Below, piece after piece: positions 1-5,013 of a DNA stretch of 6,488 nt (its first letter is position 1; each line of letters opens with the position of its first letter). The stretch is taken from positions 1 to 6,488 of the forward strand of contig DAOUZU010000060.1 of NCBI GenBank assembly GCA_030665535.1. Direction: 5' to 3'. The notes beneath the pieces were generated by a model. The model worked only from the letters and a program-made list of their open reading frames with translations, made no database searches and was not told where the DNA came from. Both the position numbers and the translations under genes were made by a program. This DNA comes from Dehalococcoidia bacterium. Lineage in GTDB: Bacteria; Chloroflexota; Dehalococcoidia; Dehalococcoidales; JAUXAE01.

Positions 1-111
1 CTTCGAGCGAGCAACCATTAACCGATAGAGAAAAAACTTGCTTCTTAAACTACCTCCGACCAGCAAGAATAAACCAGCTATAATTATCAAAATACCCCAA
101 AGTATGTGCAT
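1..111 (-). CDS. small membrane protein, N-terminal part only
   Basis: The minus strand opens with ATG at 111 and reads 37 codons without a stop to the window edge, so the C-terminus is missing. The protein begins MHILWGILIIIAGLFLLVGG, a single hydrophobic segment of about 18 residues (3-20). A basic stretch follows (SLRSKFFLYRLMVARSK), which is the pattern of a membrane-anchored protein with a positively charged cytoplasmic side. An AGGGAG ribosome binding site lies about 6-7 bases before the ATG, which supports the start. I do not recognise a named family. Small two-helix membrane proteins of this style occur in Chloroflexota, but that is memory and not evidence from this window. No function can be assigned. 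Confidence 0.6.
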   Translation of the reverse strand, partial: MHILWGILIIIAGLFLLVGGSLRSKFFLYRLMVARSK

Positions 112-240
112 CTATTACTCCCTAACTACCTCTTCTTTACTACTAAAATCTGGAAAGCGTATGAACCAATAATCTACTCCCCCTTGGGATGTTGTCAATG
201 GGGTTTATATCATGAGATTAGGAATACCAGCGGTCCCTTT

Positions 241-264
241 GGACGAACATAGGGATGTTTGTCC
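241..264. repeat. 24-bp inverted repeat
   Basis: Arms GGACGAACAT (241-250) and ATGTTTGTCC (255-264) are complementary at 9 of 10 positions, and the tenth can form a G-U pair in RNA. The loop is AGGG. No T-run follows on either strand, so this does not look like an intrinsic terminator. It could be an operator or the remnant of a mobile or repetitive element. Its left arm and loop belong to the 17-bp direct repeat found again at 991-1007. Confidence 0.5.
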
Positions 265-293
265 AGCCATGCTGACGATTGGATAATACCGTT

Positions 294-347
294 TAGCTTT
301 GTTGTAGATGTATAAAGGAGTATTTAATAAGGATTAATACAAAGCTA
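294..347. repeat. 9-bp inverted repeat just after the GNAT stop codon
   Basis: TAGCTTTGT (294-302) and ACAAAGCTA (339-347) are perfect reverse complements separated by 36 bases. The outer arm abuts the stop codon of the minus-strand acetyltransferase at 348-350. Inside the loop, on the minus strand, ATTAAT and ATTAAA can also pair across CCTT. No clear T-run follows on minus, so a terminator role is weak. A relic terminal inverted repeat is an alternative. Confidence 0.35.
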
Positions 348-878
348 TTAGTTGTGGGAGAGCTCCATCACTAGCATATCAACGTATTCCCCACTAGGAA
401 GTAACCATGCAATTGTAAGTCCTGTTTTCCGAAAGCCCACCCTTTCGTAAGCTTGAATAGCTTTTTGGTTGGAAGGAAAGACCGTCAGACCAAGTAACGT
501 AAGGCCAAGCTCGTTGAAAGCGTAGTCTGACGCTTGCTTTAGCGCTTCTGTGCCGTATCCTTTTCCACGGTACTCCTTATCCATGATAGCAATACCGATC
601 TCAGCACGACCTTCTTCCCTGTTGATACCTTTAATTGATACATAGCCAATAGCTTTGCCGTTGGTGACGCTCGTAACATTGAATACTATTGATTCACTAT
701 CCTTTAAATTGGGAAGGGTCAGTACCTTTGTGAAATCAATAAACCTGTCCTTCTCGTTAGGGAGAAATGGTTTCCATCCCATACTGGCAATCAGCTCGGG
801 GTCATCAGAGAGCGACATGTAGTATTGGATATGCTCGCCTCCGATAGGGGATAGGCATACTCTACTCTTGGTTCTCAT
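348..878 (-). CDS. GNAT family N-acetyltransferase (RimJ/RimL-like)
   Basis: This 176-residue protein is a probable acetyl-CoA dependent N-acetyltransferase of the GNAT fold, close in style to the RimJ/RimL branch (Acetyltransf_3). The acetyl-CoA pyrophosphate-binding loop is visible as YRGKGYG at 103-109, preceded by the strand AEIGIAIMD (92-100). The C-terminal motif N137-QKAIQAYERVGFR with the usual Asn and Tyr follows, and the protein ends after a last beta hairpin at about 155-174. Length is normal for the family. The substrate cannot be predicted: ribosomal protein N-termini, small amines and antibiotics are all possible. ATG at 878 has no clear ribosome binding site, but the next Met (residue 21) would remove the first strand, so 878 is preferred. 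The gene is about 44% GC by sampled counts, far below the pyrF-to-nicO region, and it sits between two copies of a direct repeat, which hints at transfer. Confidence 0.88.
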   Translation of the reverse strand: MRTKSRVCLSPIGGEHIQYYMSLSDDPELIASMGWKPFLPNEKDRFIDFTKVLTLPNLKDSESIVFNVTSVTNGKAIGYVSIKGINREEGRAEIGIAIMDKEYRGKGYGTEALKQASDYAFNELGLTLLGLTVFPSNQKAIQAYERVGFRKTGLTIAWLLPSGEYVDMLVMELSHN

Positions 879-977
879 TTTAATAGTTTATCACAATGAT
901 CGTGAGCTACCTGGGGATAGGTAAGATCCACGGGGGGCTTATAATTCTGGATTTCTGATGTGGTATCGGTAATCAGT

Positions 978-990
978 AGTGGTCACCACT
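978..990. repeat. 13-bp palindrome AGTGGT-C-ACCACT
   Basis: AGTGGT (978-983) and ACCACT (985-990) are perfect reverse complements around a single central C. The site lies between the minus-strand DUF951 gene and the minus-strand GNAT gene, directly before the 991-1007 direct repeat. It has no loop long enough for a stable RNA hairpin, so a protein-binding site is more natural than a terminator. No regulator can be named. Confidence 0.35.
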
Positions 991-1007
991 GAACGAACAT
1001 TGGGATG
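991..1007. repeat. 17-bp direct repeat, second copy (first copy 241-257)
   Basis: GAACGAACATTGGGATG (991-1007) matches GGACGAACATAGGGATG (241-257) at 15 of 17 positions in the same orientation. The two copies lie 750 bases apart and bracket the GNAT gene. Weaker similarity extends upstream (GG-AAT-CAG...GGTC in both). At the second copy the hairpin formed by the first copy is lost. This could be a pair of diverged dispersed repeats or the footprint of an insertion. Confidence 0.45.
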
Positions 1008-1045
1008 AATACGTGGACTGATAATCATACTGCGCCGGGTCATAG

Positions 1046-1231
1046 CTATTGTCCCCGTGAAACAAACTCCCTTACGCGGCGCTCATAGACGGCCCTCTCC
1101 AGGAGGACGCGCCGCCGGCAGGTGAGGCAGATAATGCCTATGTCCGCCCCCAGCCGGGTTACCTGCCACTCGTAGCCGCCGCAGGGGTGTCTCTTCTTGA
1201 GGCGGACAACATCACCCAGCTTTATTTCCAT
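1046..1231 (-). CDS. DUF951 family protein
   Basis: This is a 61-residue protein with the DUF951 pattern: an N-terminal LGDVVRLKKRHPCGGYEW block (5-22) followed by GADIGIICLTCRRRVLL (28-44). His15-Pro-Cys17 and the Cys35-x2-Cys38 pair could together hold a metal ion, but this is inference. The family is small, cytoplasmic and without an established function. It is often found near translation or housekeeping genes in Firmicutes and Chloroflexota. ATG at 1231 is preceded by AAAGGA about 8 bases upstream. It starts 24 bases after the pyrF stop on the same strand, so the two are probably cotranscribed. It ends at the boundary where the GC content drops. Confidence 0.88.
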   Translation of the reverse strand: MEIKLGDVVRLKKRHPCGGYEWQVTRLGADIGIICLTCRRRVLLERAVYERRVREFVSRGQ

Positions 1232-1255
1232 GGCTTTCGTCCTTTTGGCAGGCGT

Positions 1256-2077
1256 TTACGGGGTCTTCAGGCTGTTGCGGCAGTCGTTGAGCTGCTGGCG
1301 GAGGTCGGCGGCCACCCGCCGCGCTGCCGGTGCATAGTCATCACCGGACGAGGAGTAAAGGATCTGGCGTGACGACGTGATAATGGCCCGCTCGCCGTGG
1401 GCGTCAATGCCGAAGCAGACGGCTGAAGCCAGGTCCCCGCCCTGGGGGCCGATGCCCGGTATCAGCAGGGGCAGCGAGGGGTAGTTGACCCTGATATCCC
1501 TTATTTCTTCAGGGTAGGTGGCCCCCACCACCAGGCCGATATTGCCGTATTTGTTCCACTCGGCCGCCCTGGCGGCCACCAGCTCAAACAGGCGGTAGGT
1601 CTGCCCGTCCGCCTGGCAGCTTATCATCTGGAAGTCGGCCGAGCCGGGATTAGAGGTGCGGCAGACGATGAATATCCCCTTGTCCCAGTAGTCGATAAAG
1701 GGCTCCAAGGAGTCATAGCCCATGTAGGGGTTCACCGTGGCGGCGTCAAATCCCAAGATATCAAAGAGGCCAGTGGCGTAGGCCTTGGAAGTGTTGCCGA
1801 TATCGCCCCTCTTGCCGTCGGCGATTACGGGAATGTTGTCCGGTATGCTCTCCAGGGTAGCCTTCATGATGTCACAGCCCTCCGCCCCCAGGGCTTCGTA
1901 GAAGGCCAGGTTGAGCTTGTAGGCGCAGACCAGGTCACGTGTGGCGGCGATGATTTCCCGGTTGAACTCGAGGATACCCACCTTGGCCGGCATAAGCTCC
2001 GTATCAGGGTCGAGGCCGATGCAGAGCAGGCTGTCGTTCTGACGGGTGGCGGTGGTCAGCTTGTGAACAAAATTCAC
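1256..2077 (-). CDS. pyrF: orotidine 5'-phosphate decarboxylase
   Basis: This cytoplasmic enzyme converts orotidine 5'-phosphate to UMP, the last step of de novo pyrimidine synthesis. The 273-residue length and the motif layout fit the longer subfamily (PyrF type 2, as in mycobacteria and Chloroflexota). Visible motifs are LCIGLDPD (18-25) with the substrate-binding Asp, YKLNLAFYEALG (53-64) with its Lys, and the catalytic D-x-K-x-x-D set in ADGKRGDIGNT (Asp87, Lys89, Asp92). VNPYMGYDSLEPF (115-127), the phosphate-side RTSNPGS (140-146) and LLIPGIGPQGGD (204-215) follow. All key residues are present. The start is GTG at 2077, six bases after AGGGGGTA. The gene is divergent from folC and heads a pair with DUF951. 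A candidate promoter lies at 2098-2127. Confidence 0.96.
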   Translation of the reverse strand: MNFVHKLTTATRQNDSLLCIGLDPDTELMPAKVGILEFNREIIAATRDLVCAYKLNLAFYEALGAEGCDIMKATLESIPDNIPVIADGKRGDIGNTSKAYATGLFDILGFDAATVNPYMGYDSLEPFIDYWDKGIFIVCRTSNPGSADFQMISCQADGQTYRLFELVAARAAEWNKYGNIGLVVGATYPEEIRDIRVNYPSLPLLIPGIGPQGGDLASAVCFGIDAHGERAIITSSRQILYSSSGDDYAPAARRVAADLRQQLNDCRNSLKTP

Positions 2078-2097
2078 TCTTACCCCCTAGCCATCAG

Positions 2098-2127
2098 ATA
2101 GTAACAGCCGCAAGTTAAAGACGTCAA
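2098..2127 (-). promoter_or_regulatory. candidate pyrF-DUF951 promoter
   Basis: On the minus strand TTGACG (2127-2122, 5/6 to the sigma-70 -35 box) and TACTAT (2103-2098, 4/6 to the -10 box) are separated by 18 bases. Transcription would begin near 2091, giving a leader of about 14 bases that still contains the GGGGG ribosome binding site of pyrF. This is a prediction from sequence only. Confidence 0.5.
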
Positions 2128-2195
2128 GTTGCCGGCTTTAGAAAGTGGGATACAGGGGGGTGAGGCTGGCTGCCAATGCTAAACGGGAAGGATTT

Positions 2196-2224
2196 TAGAT
2201 TAATGGGTGCGCCGGTGCTAAAAT
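2196..2224 (+). promoter_or_regulatory. weak candidate folC promoter
   Basis: TAAAAT at 2219-2224 matches the -10 consensus at 5/6. The best -35 at a 17-base spacing is only TAGATT (2196-2201, 3/6). GCCGGT occurs on both sides of the -10 element (2211-2216 and 2228-2233), a possible direct-repeat binding site. Transcription would start near 2231, just before the ribosome binding site of folC. Confidence 0.35.
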
Positions 2225-2256
2225 GTAGCCGGTAGAATAAAAGGAGGGGGAAGAGC

Positions 2257-3600
2257 TTGGCCGACACCTACCAGCAGGCCCTGGACTATCTCTATAGCTT
2301 TATAGATTACGAGACGATGCACCAGCCTCGCCAGGCGGCCCACTATGACCTGCGGCGGATGGAGGAGCTCCTTTGCCGGCTGGATAACCCCCACTTAAAG
2401 GCCAGAACGGTTCATATCGCCGGCACCAAGGGCAAGGGCTCCACCGCCGCCATGATAGCCTCGGTACTGACTGCCGCCGGCCATGCCACCGGGCTCTACA
2501 CCTCGCCCCACCTGACCGATATCCGGGAGCGTTTCCGGATAAACGGCCGTTTAATCACCGGGGATGAGATGATAGACCTGGTGCAGAGACTTAAACCGGA
2601 GGTTACCGCCGTAAACCGCCGGGCTGCCTATGGCCAGCTAACCACCTTCGAGCTTCTGACGGCGCTGGGTTTCTGCCATTTCGCCGCAAAAGGGGTGGAT
2701 TTCCAGGTGGTAGAGGCTGGGCTGGGCGGGCGGTTGGACGCCACCAACGTTGTTTCACCGGAGGTAGGCGTCATCACCACCATCAGCCTGGATCATACCG
2801 AGGTCCTGGGCGACTCCCTGGCCGCCGTGGCCGCCGAGAAGGCGGGTATCATCAAGCCGGGGATGATGGTGGTCAACGCCCCGCAGACACCGGCTGTCGC
2901 CAGGGTGATTGAAGAAACCTGTCAAGGGCTGGGGGCGGAGCTTATCCGGGTGGGTACCGAGGTTAGCTGGCGGCGGCTCGGCCTTGACGAAGACGGCCAG
3001 CTTCTGGAGATAAAGGGCCGGCGGAACCACTACCGGCTGTCTCTACCGCTGCTGGGAAGCTTTCAGCAGGTGAATGCGGCCACGGCGGTAGCCGCCCTGG
3101 AGGCGCTGGCCGAAAAGGGATTCGGCATCAGCCCGGAGGCCGTAATCAAAGGGCTCGGTAGCGTGAACTGGCCGGGGCGTTTCCAGATTATCCGCCGCCG
3201 ACCGGCCATAGTCCTGGACGGCGCCCATAATCCGGCAGCGGCAGCGGGGCTGGTGGAATCTCTGCGAGATTATTTCAACCGGCAGCGCGCCGGTCAGGCC
3301 ATTCTCATCTTCGGCGCTTCTGTGGACAAGGACCTGGCCGGTATGGCCGCGGCGCTTTCCCCCTACTTCAGCCGCGTTATAGTTACCCGCTCCCGCCACC
3401 CACGGGCCATGGCCGGGGCGTCGGTGGAGGCTGAATTCAGTCGCTATGGGCTTGACGTGGAAGCGGCGGCCGGCGTGGCCGGGGCGCTAAAGCGGGCGTT
3501 GGCTGTGGCCGGCGAGGGGGACATCATCTGCGTCACCGGCTCCCTTTTTGTCGTCGGGGAGGCCATTGAGGCCCTGGGTGAAGGTGGCTTAGAGGGCTGA
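2257..3600 (+). CDS. folC: bifunctional folylpolyglutamate synthase / dihydrofolate synthase
   Basis: This cytoplasmic Mur-ligase-family enzyme adds glutamate to dihydropteroate or to tetrahydrofolate in an ATP-dependent amide ligation. The 447 residues are a typical length. The ATP-binding P-loop GTKGKGS is at 56-62, followed by GLYTSPHLTDIRERFRING (79-97). TTFELLTALGF (129-139), the Mg-binding region VEAGLGGRLDATNVV (152-166) and ISLDHTEVLG (176-185) with AAEKAGIIKPG (192-202), where a carbamylated Lys is expected, come next. The C-terminal glutamate-ligase domain has LDGAHNP (320-326) and ends with VTGSLFVVGEA. The start is TTG at 2257, supported by AAGGAGGGGG ending 6 bases upstream. No better start lies nearby. 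The gene is alone on its strand: pyrF diverges on its left and small minus-strand genes converge on its right. Whether both activities are present cannot be told from motifs alone. Confidence 0.96.
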   Translation: MADTYQQALDYLYSFIDYETMHQPRQAAHYDLRRMEELLCRLDNPHLKARTVHIAGTKGKGSTAAMIASVLTAAGHATGLYTSPHLTDIRERFRINGRLITGDEMIDLVQRLKPEVTAVNRRAAYGQLTTFELLTALGFCHFAAKGVDFQVVEAGLGGRLDATNVVSPEVGVITTISLDHTEVLGDSLAAVAAEKAGIIKPGMMVVNAPQTPAVARVIEETCQGLGAELIRVGTEVSWRRLGLDEDGQLLEIKGRRNHYRLSLPLLGSFQQVNAATAVAALEALAEKGFGISPEAVIKGLGSVNWPGRFQIIRRRPAIVLDGAHNPAAAAGLVESLRDYFNRQRAGQAILIFGASVDKDLAGMAAALSPYFSRVIVTRSRHPRAMAGASVEAEFSRYGLDVEAAAGVAGALKRALAVAGEGDIICVTGSLFVVGEAIEALGEGGLEG

Positions 3601-3603
3601 CTT

Positions 3604-3654
3604 CAACTGGCTGATAAGCTGGCGGGCGGAAGCACTATCGGCCAGTTGTTATTT
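3604..3654 (+). terminator. folC rho-independent terminator
   Basis: Three bases after the folC stop codon, CAACTGGCTGATA (3604-3616) pairs with TATCGGCCAGTTG (3636-3648). That is a 13-bp stem with one T-G mismatch and a 19-base loop in which GCT and AGC may pair further. TTATTT follows on plus, a modest U-tract. On minus no T-run follows, so it works best for folC. The T-tract overlaps the stop codon of the convergent small gene at 3649-3651. Confidence 0.6.
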
Positions 3655-3801
3655 CAGACTCCGCCAGGTTTCAGGGCACGGCTGTCCGGTAGTCCCGACA
3701 ATCCTTTGGATGGCCTGGTCTACCTTCCTTCTGTTTGCAGGCGTGACGGTGATTTCAGCTTCGCTAAAGGTATCTTTCAAGTGGCGAAAGTAGCAGGGCA
3801 T
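3649..3801 (-). CDS. hypothetical 50-residue protein
   Basis: The minus strand encodes a 50-residue protein starting MPCYFRHLKDTFSEAEITVT and ending ETWRSLK, with stop TAA at 3651-3649. GGAGGG lies three to four bases before the ATG, a slightly tight but strong ribosome binding site. The protein is charged, soluble and probably helical: residues 4-17 and 21-36 look amphipathic. It has Cys3 and Cys42 and no membrane segment. It starts 44 bases after the SWIM gene on the same strand, which suggests cotranscription, and it converges on folC with its stop touching the folC terminator. I do not recognise a named family. I have only an impression of similar short proteins beginning MPCYFRH in Chloroflexota and archaea. 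At this length it is easily missed by gene callers. Confidence 0.6.
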   Translation of the reverse strand: MPCYFRHLKDTFSEAEITVTPANRRKVDQAIQRIVGTTGQPCPETWRSLK

Positions 3802-3845
3802 AGCCCTCCATGGTATGGCCGGTTTGCCATCCGTACCCGCCTGGC

Positions 3846-4109
3846 CTAGAAGTGGTAATCGAACTGGGTTGTCAGGGCTTCATCGGGAAGCATGCTGCCC
3901 AGGATTTTTTCCAGGGCCATTGTATGGCTGCAGCGCTCCCAGTTGGTAAAAAAGTTACAGGTACAATGCCAGTTGCCGTCCCTGTATTCGGTGGTATGGG
4001 TGTCATTCTCGCCGTGGAACTCAACCGAGAGAGAGGAGAACTTAATCCGTTCCCTTTCTTCAGCATAGCGTTTGGCCTTCTCAATTTTACCGATCAGACT
4101 CGACTGCAT
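3846..4109 (-). CDS. small SWIM zinc-finger protein
   Basis: This 87-residue protein consists almost entirely of a SWIM-type zinc-binding motif. Cys49-x-Cys51, eight residues, then Cys60-x-His62 (WHCTCNFFTNWERCSHTMAL) match the CxC...CxH pattern. A short basic N-terminus and a strand region (KFSSLSVEFHG, 23-33) precede it, and a helix (MALEKILGSM) follows. SWIM domains are thought to bind DNA or protein. They occur in SWI2/SNF2 ATPases and transposases, but also as stand-alone small proteins like this one, whose role is unknown. ATG at 4109 follows AGGGGG at a normal distance. An intrinsic terminator ends only 19 bases upstream of the start codon, and a candidate promoter lies just beyond, so expression may be attenuated. 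The 50-residue gene follows on the same strand. Confidence 0.82.
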   Translation of the reverse strand: MQSSLIGKIEKAKRYAEERERIKFSSLSVEFHGENDTHTTEYRDGNWHCTCNFFTNWERCSHTMALEKILGSMLPDEALTTQFDYHF

Positions 4110-4128
4110 GACGCCCCCTTCTTAACTG

Positions 4129-4158
4129 AAAAAGCACCGGCTCAAACGAGCCCGGTGC
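4129..4158 (-). terminator. intrinsic terminator or attenuator upstream of the SWIM gene
   Basis: Read on minus, GCACCGGGCTC (4158-4148) pairs with GAGCCGGTGC (4143-4134) around a GTTT loop, with one bulged G, and is followed directly by five T residues (4133-4129). This is a textbook rho-independent terminator on the minus strand. There is no annotated minus-strand gene upstream for it to end. It lies between the candidate promoter at 4174-4201 and the SWIM start codon, so it would act as an attenuator or end a short untranslated RNA. Confidence 0.75.
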
Positions 4159-4173
4159 CTCACAGTCGCGGTA

Positions 4174-4201
4174 ATATTAGTATCCGCTAGCGGCATATCA
4201 A
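4174..4201 (-). promoter_or_regulatory. candidate promoter for the SWIM / 50-residue gene pair
   Basis: On minus, TTGATA (4201-4196, 5/6 to -35) and TAATAT (4179-4174, 4/6 to -10) are separated by 16 bases. Transcription would begin near 4167, so the RNA would enter the terminator hairpin within about ten bases. The predicted leader is about 58 bases. Confidence 0.4.
4184..4193. promoter_or_regulatory. palindrome CCGCTAGCGG in the promoter spacer, possible operator
   Basis: The perfect 10-bp palindrome sits between the -35 and -10 elements of the minus-strand candidate promoter. It is the centre of a wider alternation: GCGG at 4168-4171, CCGC at 4184-4187, GCGG at 4190-4193 and CCGC at 4202-4205. 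Such nested half-sites are typical of repressor binding. The regulator is unknown. Confidence 0.35.
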
Positions 4202-4286
4202 CCGCTTTCCAATTATGCCTGCCATTGTGCGGATTTTACTCCATTTCTTGGTGGGCGTCCAGCAGGGATAAATGGCAAGAAACAGA

Positions 4287-4380
4287 GGGGTGTGCGGGGA
4301 GGGGTATTGCCTGGGAGAATGCTTGTATTTTCTCCCTATTTCTAAATATATGGAGGGGGTCAGGAGGGGTATCCGGGGGG
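4287..4380 (+). other. G-rich stretch with quadruplex potential
   Basis: The plus strand carries GGGG at 4287-4290, 4296-4299 and 4301-4304 and GGG at 4313-4315, with loops of 5, 1 and 8 bases. A second cluster follows: five G at 4355-4359, four at 4366-4369 and six at 4375-4380. Both clusters could contribute to G-quadruplex structures. The second cluster overlaps the strong hairpin at 4370-4399, so the two structures would compete. No coding function is seen. Confidence 0.4.
4313..4336. repeat. 7-bp inverted repeat
   Basis: GGGAGAA (4313-4319) and TTCTCCC (4330-4336) are perfect reverse complements around a ten-base loop. On plus it is followed by TATTTCTAAATAT. With no plus-strand gene immediately upstream, a terminator role is uncertain. 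Confidence 0.3.
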
Positions 4381-4399
4381 CTCGACGGCCCCCCGGATA
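4370..4399. repeat. perfect 12-bp GC-rich hairpin
   Basis: TATCCGGGGGGC (4370-4381) and GCCCCCCGGATA (4388-4399) are perfect reverse complements around the six-base loop TCGACG. It is the strongest hairpin in the window. No T-run follows on either strand. It lies about 100 bases upstream of dtd. It could be a REP-like palindrome, a transcription-blocking structure or a transcript-stabilising element. No second copy occurs in this window. Confidence 0.55.
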
Positions 4400-4440
4400 T
4401 TATGAAAAGCTATCTCCAGTTGGCCTTATTAGTCGGCCCT

Positions 4441-4469
4441 TTACCGACGGGTTGGCGCTGGGCTAGAAT
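4441..4469 (+). promoter_or_regulatory. candidate dtd promoter
   Basis: TAGAAT at 4464-4469 matches the -10 consensus at 5/6. TTACCG at 4441-4446 is a weak -35 (3/6) at the ideal 17-base spacing. Transcription would start near 4476 and give a leader of about 20 bases that includes the AGGGGG ribosome binding site. Confidence 0.4.
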
Positions 4470-4495
4470 GGAAGGGTGACCCGGCAGGGGGCGGT

Positions 4496-4942
4496 ATGAA
4501 GGCGCTGATACAGAGGGTTAGCAAGGCATCGGTGGCCGTTGCTGGCCAGGAAGTGGCCCGGATAGGCGGCGGCCTGGTGGTTCTGGTGGGTGTGGCCGCC
4601 GGGGACAGCCAGGACGATATCGGCTACCTGGTTTCCAAGATTGTCAACCTGCGCATCTTTGCCGATGAAGCCGGCAAGTTTAACCTTTCCGCCCTGGACG
4701 TTAAGGCTGAGTTGCTGCTGGTGAGCCAGTTCACCCTGCTGGTCGATACCAGAAAGGGGCGGCGGCCCAGCTTCACCGCGGCGGCGCCGCCAGATAAGGC
4801 CGGCCCCCTTTTTGAGGAGTTCGTCAGCCAGGCCAGGGCTAGCGGGCTGACTGTGCAAACAGGCCGCTTCCGGCAGCATATGCAGGTTGCCATCCACAAC
4901 GACGGCCCGGTGACTATAATGCTGGACAGCCGGGGAAAATAG
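4496..4942 (+). CDS. dtd: D-aminoacyl-tRNA deacylase
   Basis: This cytoplasmic proofreading enzyme hydrolyses the ester bond of D-aminoacyl-tRNAs (classically D-Tyr-tRNA) and also glycine mischarged on tRNA-Ala, recycling free tRNA. The 148 residues span the full usual length. The N-terminus MKALIQRVSKASVAV is characteristic. The active-site SQFT motif lies at 77-80 (LLLVSQFTLL), followed by KGRRPSF at 87-93. The C-terminal motif NDGPVT at 135-140 supplies the second conserved segment, equivalent to the Gly-cisPro loop that rejects L-amino acids. Family knowledge gives the mechanism and the sequence gives the motifs. ATG at 4496 follows AGGGGG at a short normal distance. The next gene, fur, has its own promoter 19 bases after the dtd stop, so dtd is probably a single-gene unit. 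Confidence 0.96.
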   Translation: MKALIQRVSKASVAVAGQEVARIGGGLVVLVGVAAGDSQDDIGYLVSKIVNLRIFADEAGKFNLSALDVKAELLLVSQFTLLVDTRKGRRPSFTAAAPPDKAGPLFEEFVSQARASGLTVQTGRFRQHMQVAIHNDGPVTIMLDSRGK

Positions 4943-4961
4943 CCGTTTCCTCAAGGCCCTC

Positions 4962-4990
4962 TTGACAGGGTTAACAAAGGCTGCTATCTT
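4962..4990 (+). promoter_or_regulatory. strong fur-nicO promoter
   Basis: TTGACA (4962-4967) is a perfect -35 box and TATCTT (4985-4990) a 4/6 -10 box, with an ideal 17-base spacer. Transcription would start near 4997, about 16 bases before the ATG at 5013. The longer reading of fur would have to start at the TTG inside this -35 box, which argues against that start. Confidence 0.7.
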
Positions 4991-4991
4991 A

Positions 4992-5013
4992 TTGCAACAG
5001 GATGCAATTGCAA
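4992..5013 (+). promoter_or_regulatory. candidate Nur/Fur-type operator, three TTGCAA-like hexamers
   Basis: TTGCAA at 4992-4997, ATGCAA at 5002-5007 and TTGCAA at 5008-5013 run from the -10 edge to the start codon. ATTGCA (4991-4996) and TGCAAT (5003-5008) also form an inverted repeat, as do ATTGCAA (4991-4997) and TTGCAAT (5008-5014). The known operator of the streptomycete nickel regulator Nur is built from two TTGCAA-type hexamers about five bases apart. The spacing here differs (4 and 0 bases). A bound repressor would block both transcription start and translation start, consistent with autoregulation. Confidence 0.5.

Larger units (their letters stand above)
4110..4495. other. non-coding divergent intergenic region
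   Basis: This 386-bp stretch separates the minus-strand SWIM gene from the plus-strand dtd gene. Open frames inside it have repetitive, low-complexity translations and no ribosome binding sites, so I see no protein gene. It holds, from left to right: a minus-strand terminator, a minus-strand candidate promoter with GCGG/CCGC repeats, a G-rich stretch, two inverted repeats, and the plus-strand dtd promoter. I find no tRNA or recognisable riboswitch. Confidence 0.6.

Noticed and set aside
241..264. LexA/SOS-type box
   Set aside because: GAAC and GTTT are separated by eight bases rather than four and the right half is imperfect, so it does not fit the Gram-positive SOS box.
1187..1372. Plus-strand frame opposite the DUF951 start and pyrF end
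   Set aside because: It overlaps two convincing minus-strand genes and has no supporting signal.
3646..4190. Plus-strand open frames antisense to the SWIM and 50-residue genes
   Set aside because: They overlap better supported minus-strand genes, lack ribosome binding sites and show no family motifs.
4129..4350. Possible riboswitch or tRNA upstream of the SWIM gene
   Set aside because: I compared the minus strand by eye with known riboswitch cores and the tRNA cloverleaf and found no match; only the terminator hairpin is clear.
4225..4479. Plus-strand open frames of 64-84 codons between the SWIM gene and dtd
   Set aside because: Low-complexity Gly/Arg/Trp-rich translation created by G-runs and the 12-bp hairpin, no ribosome binding site, and overlap with promoter elements.
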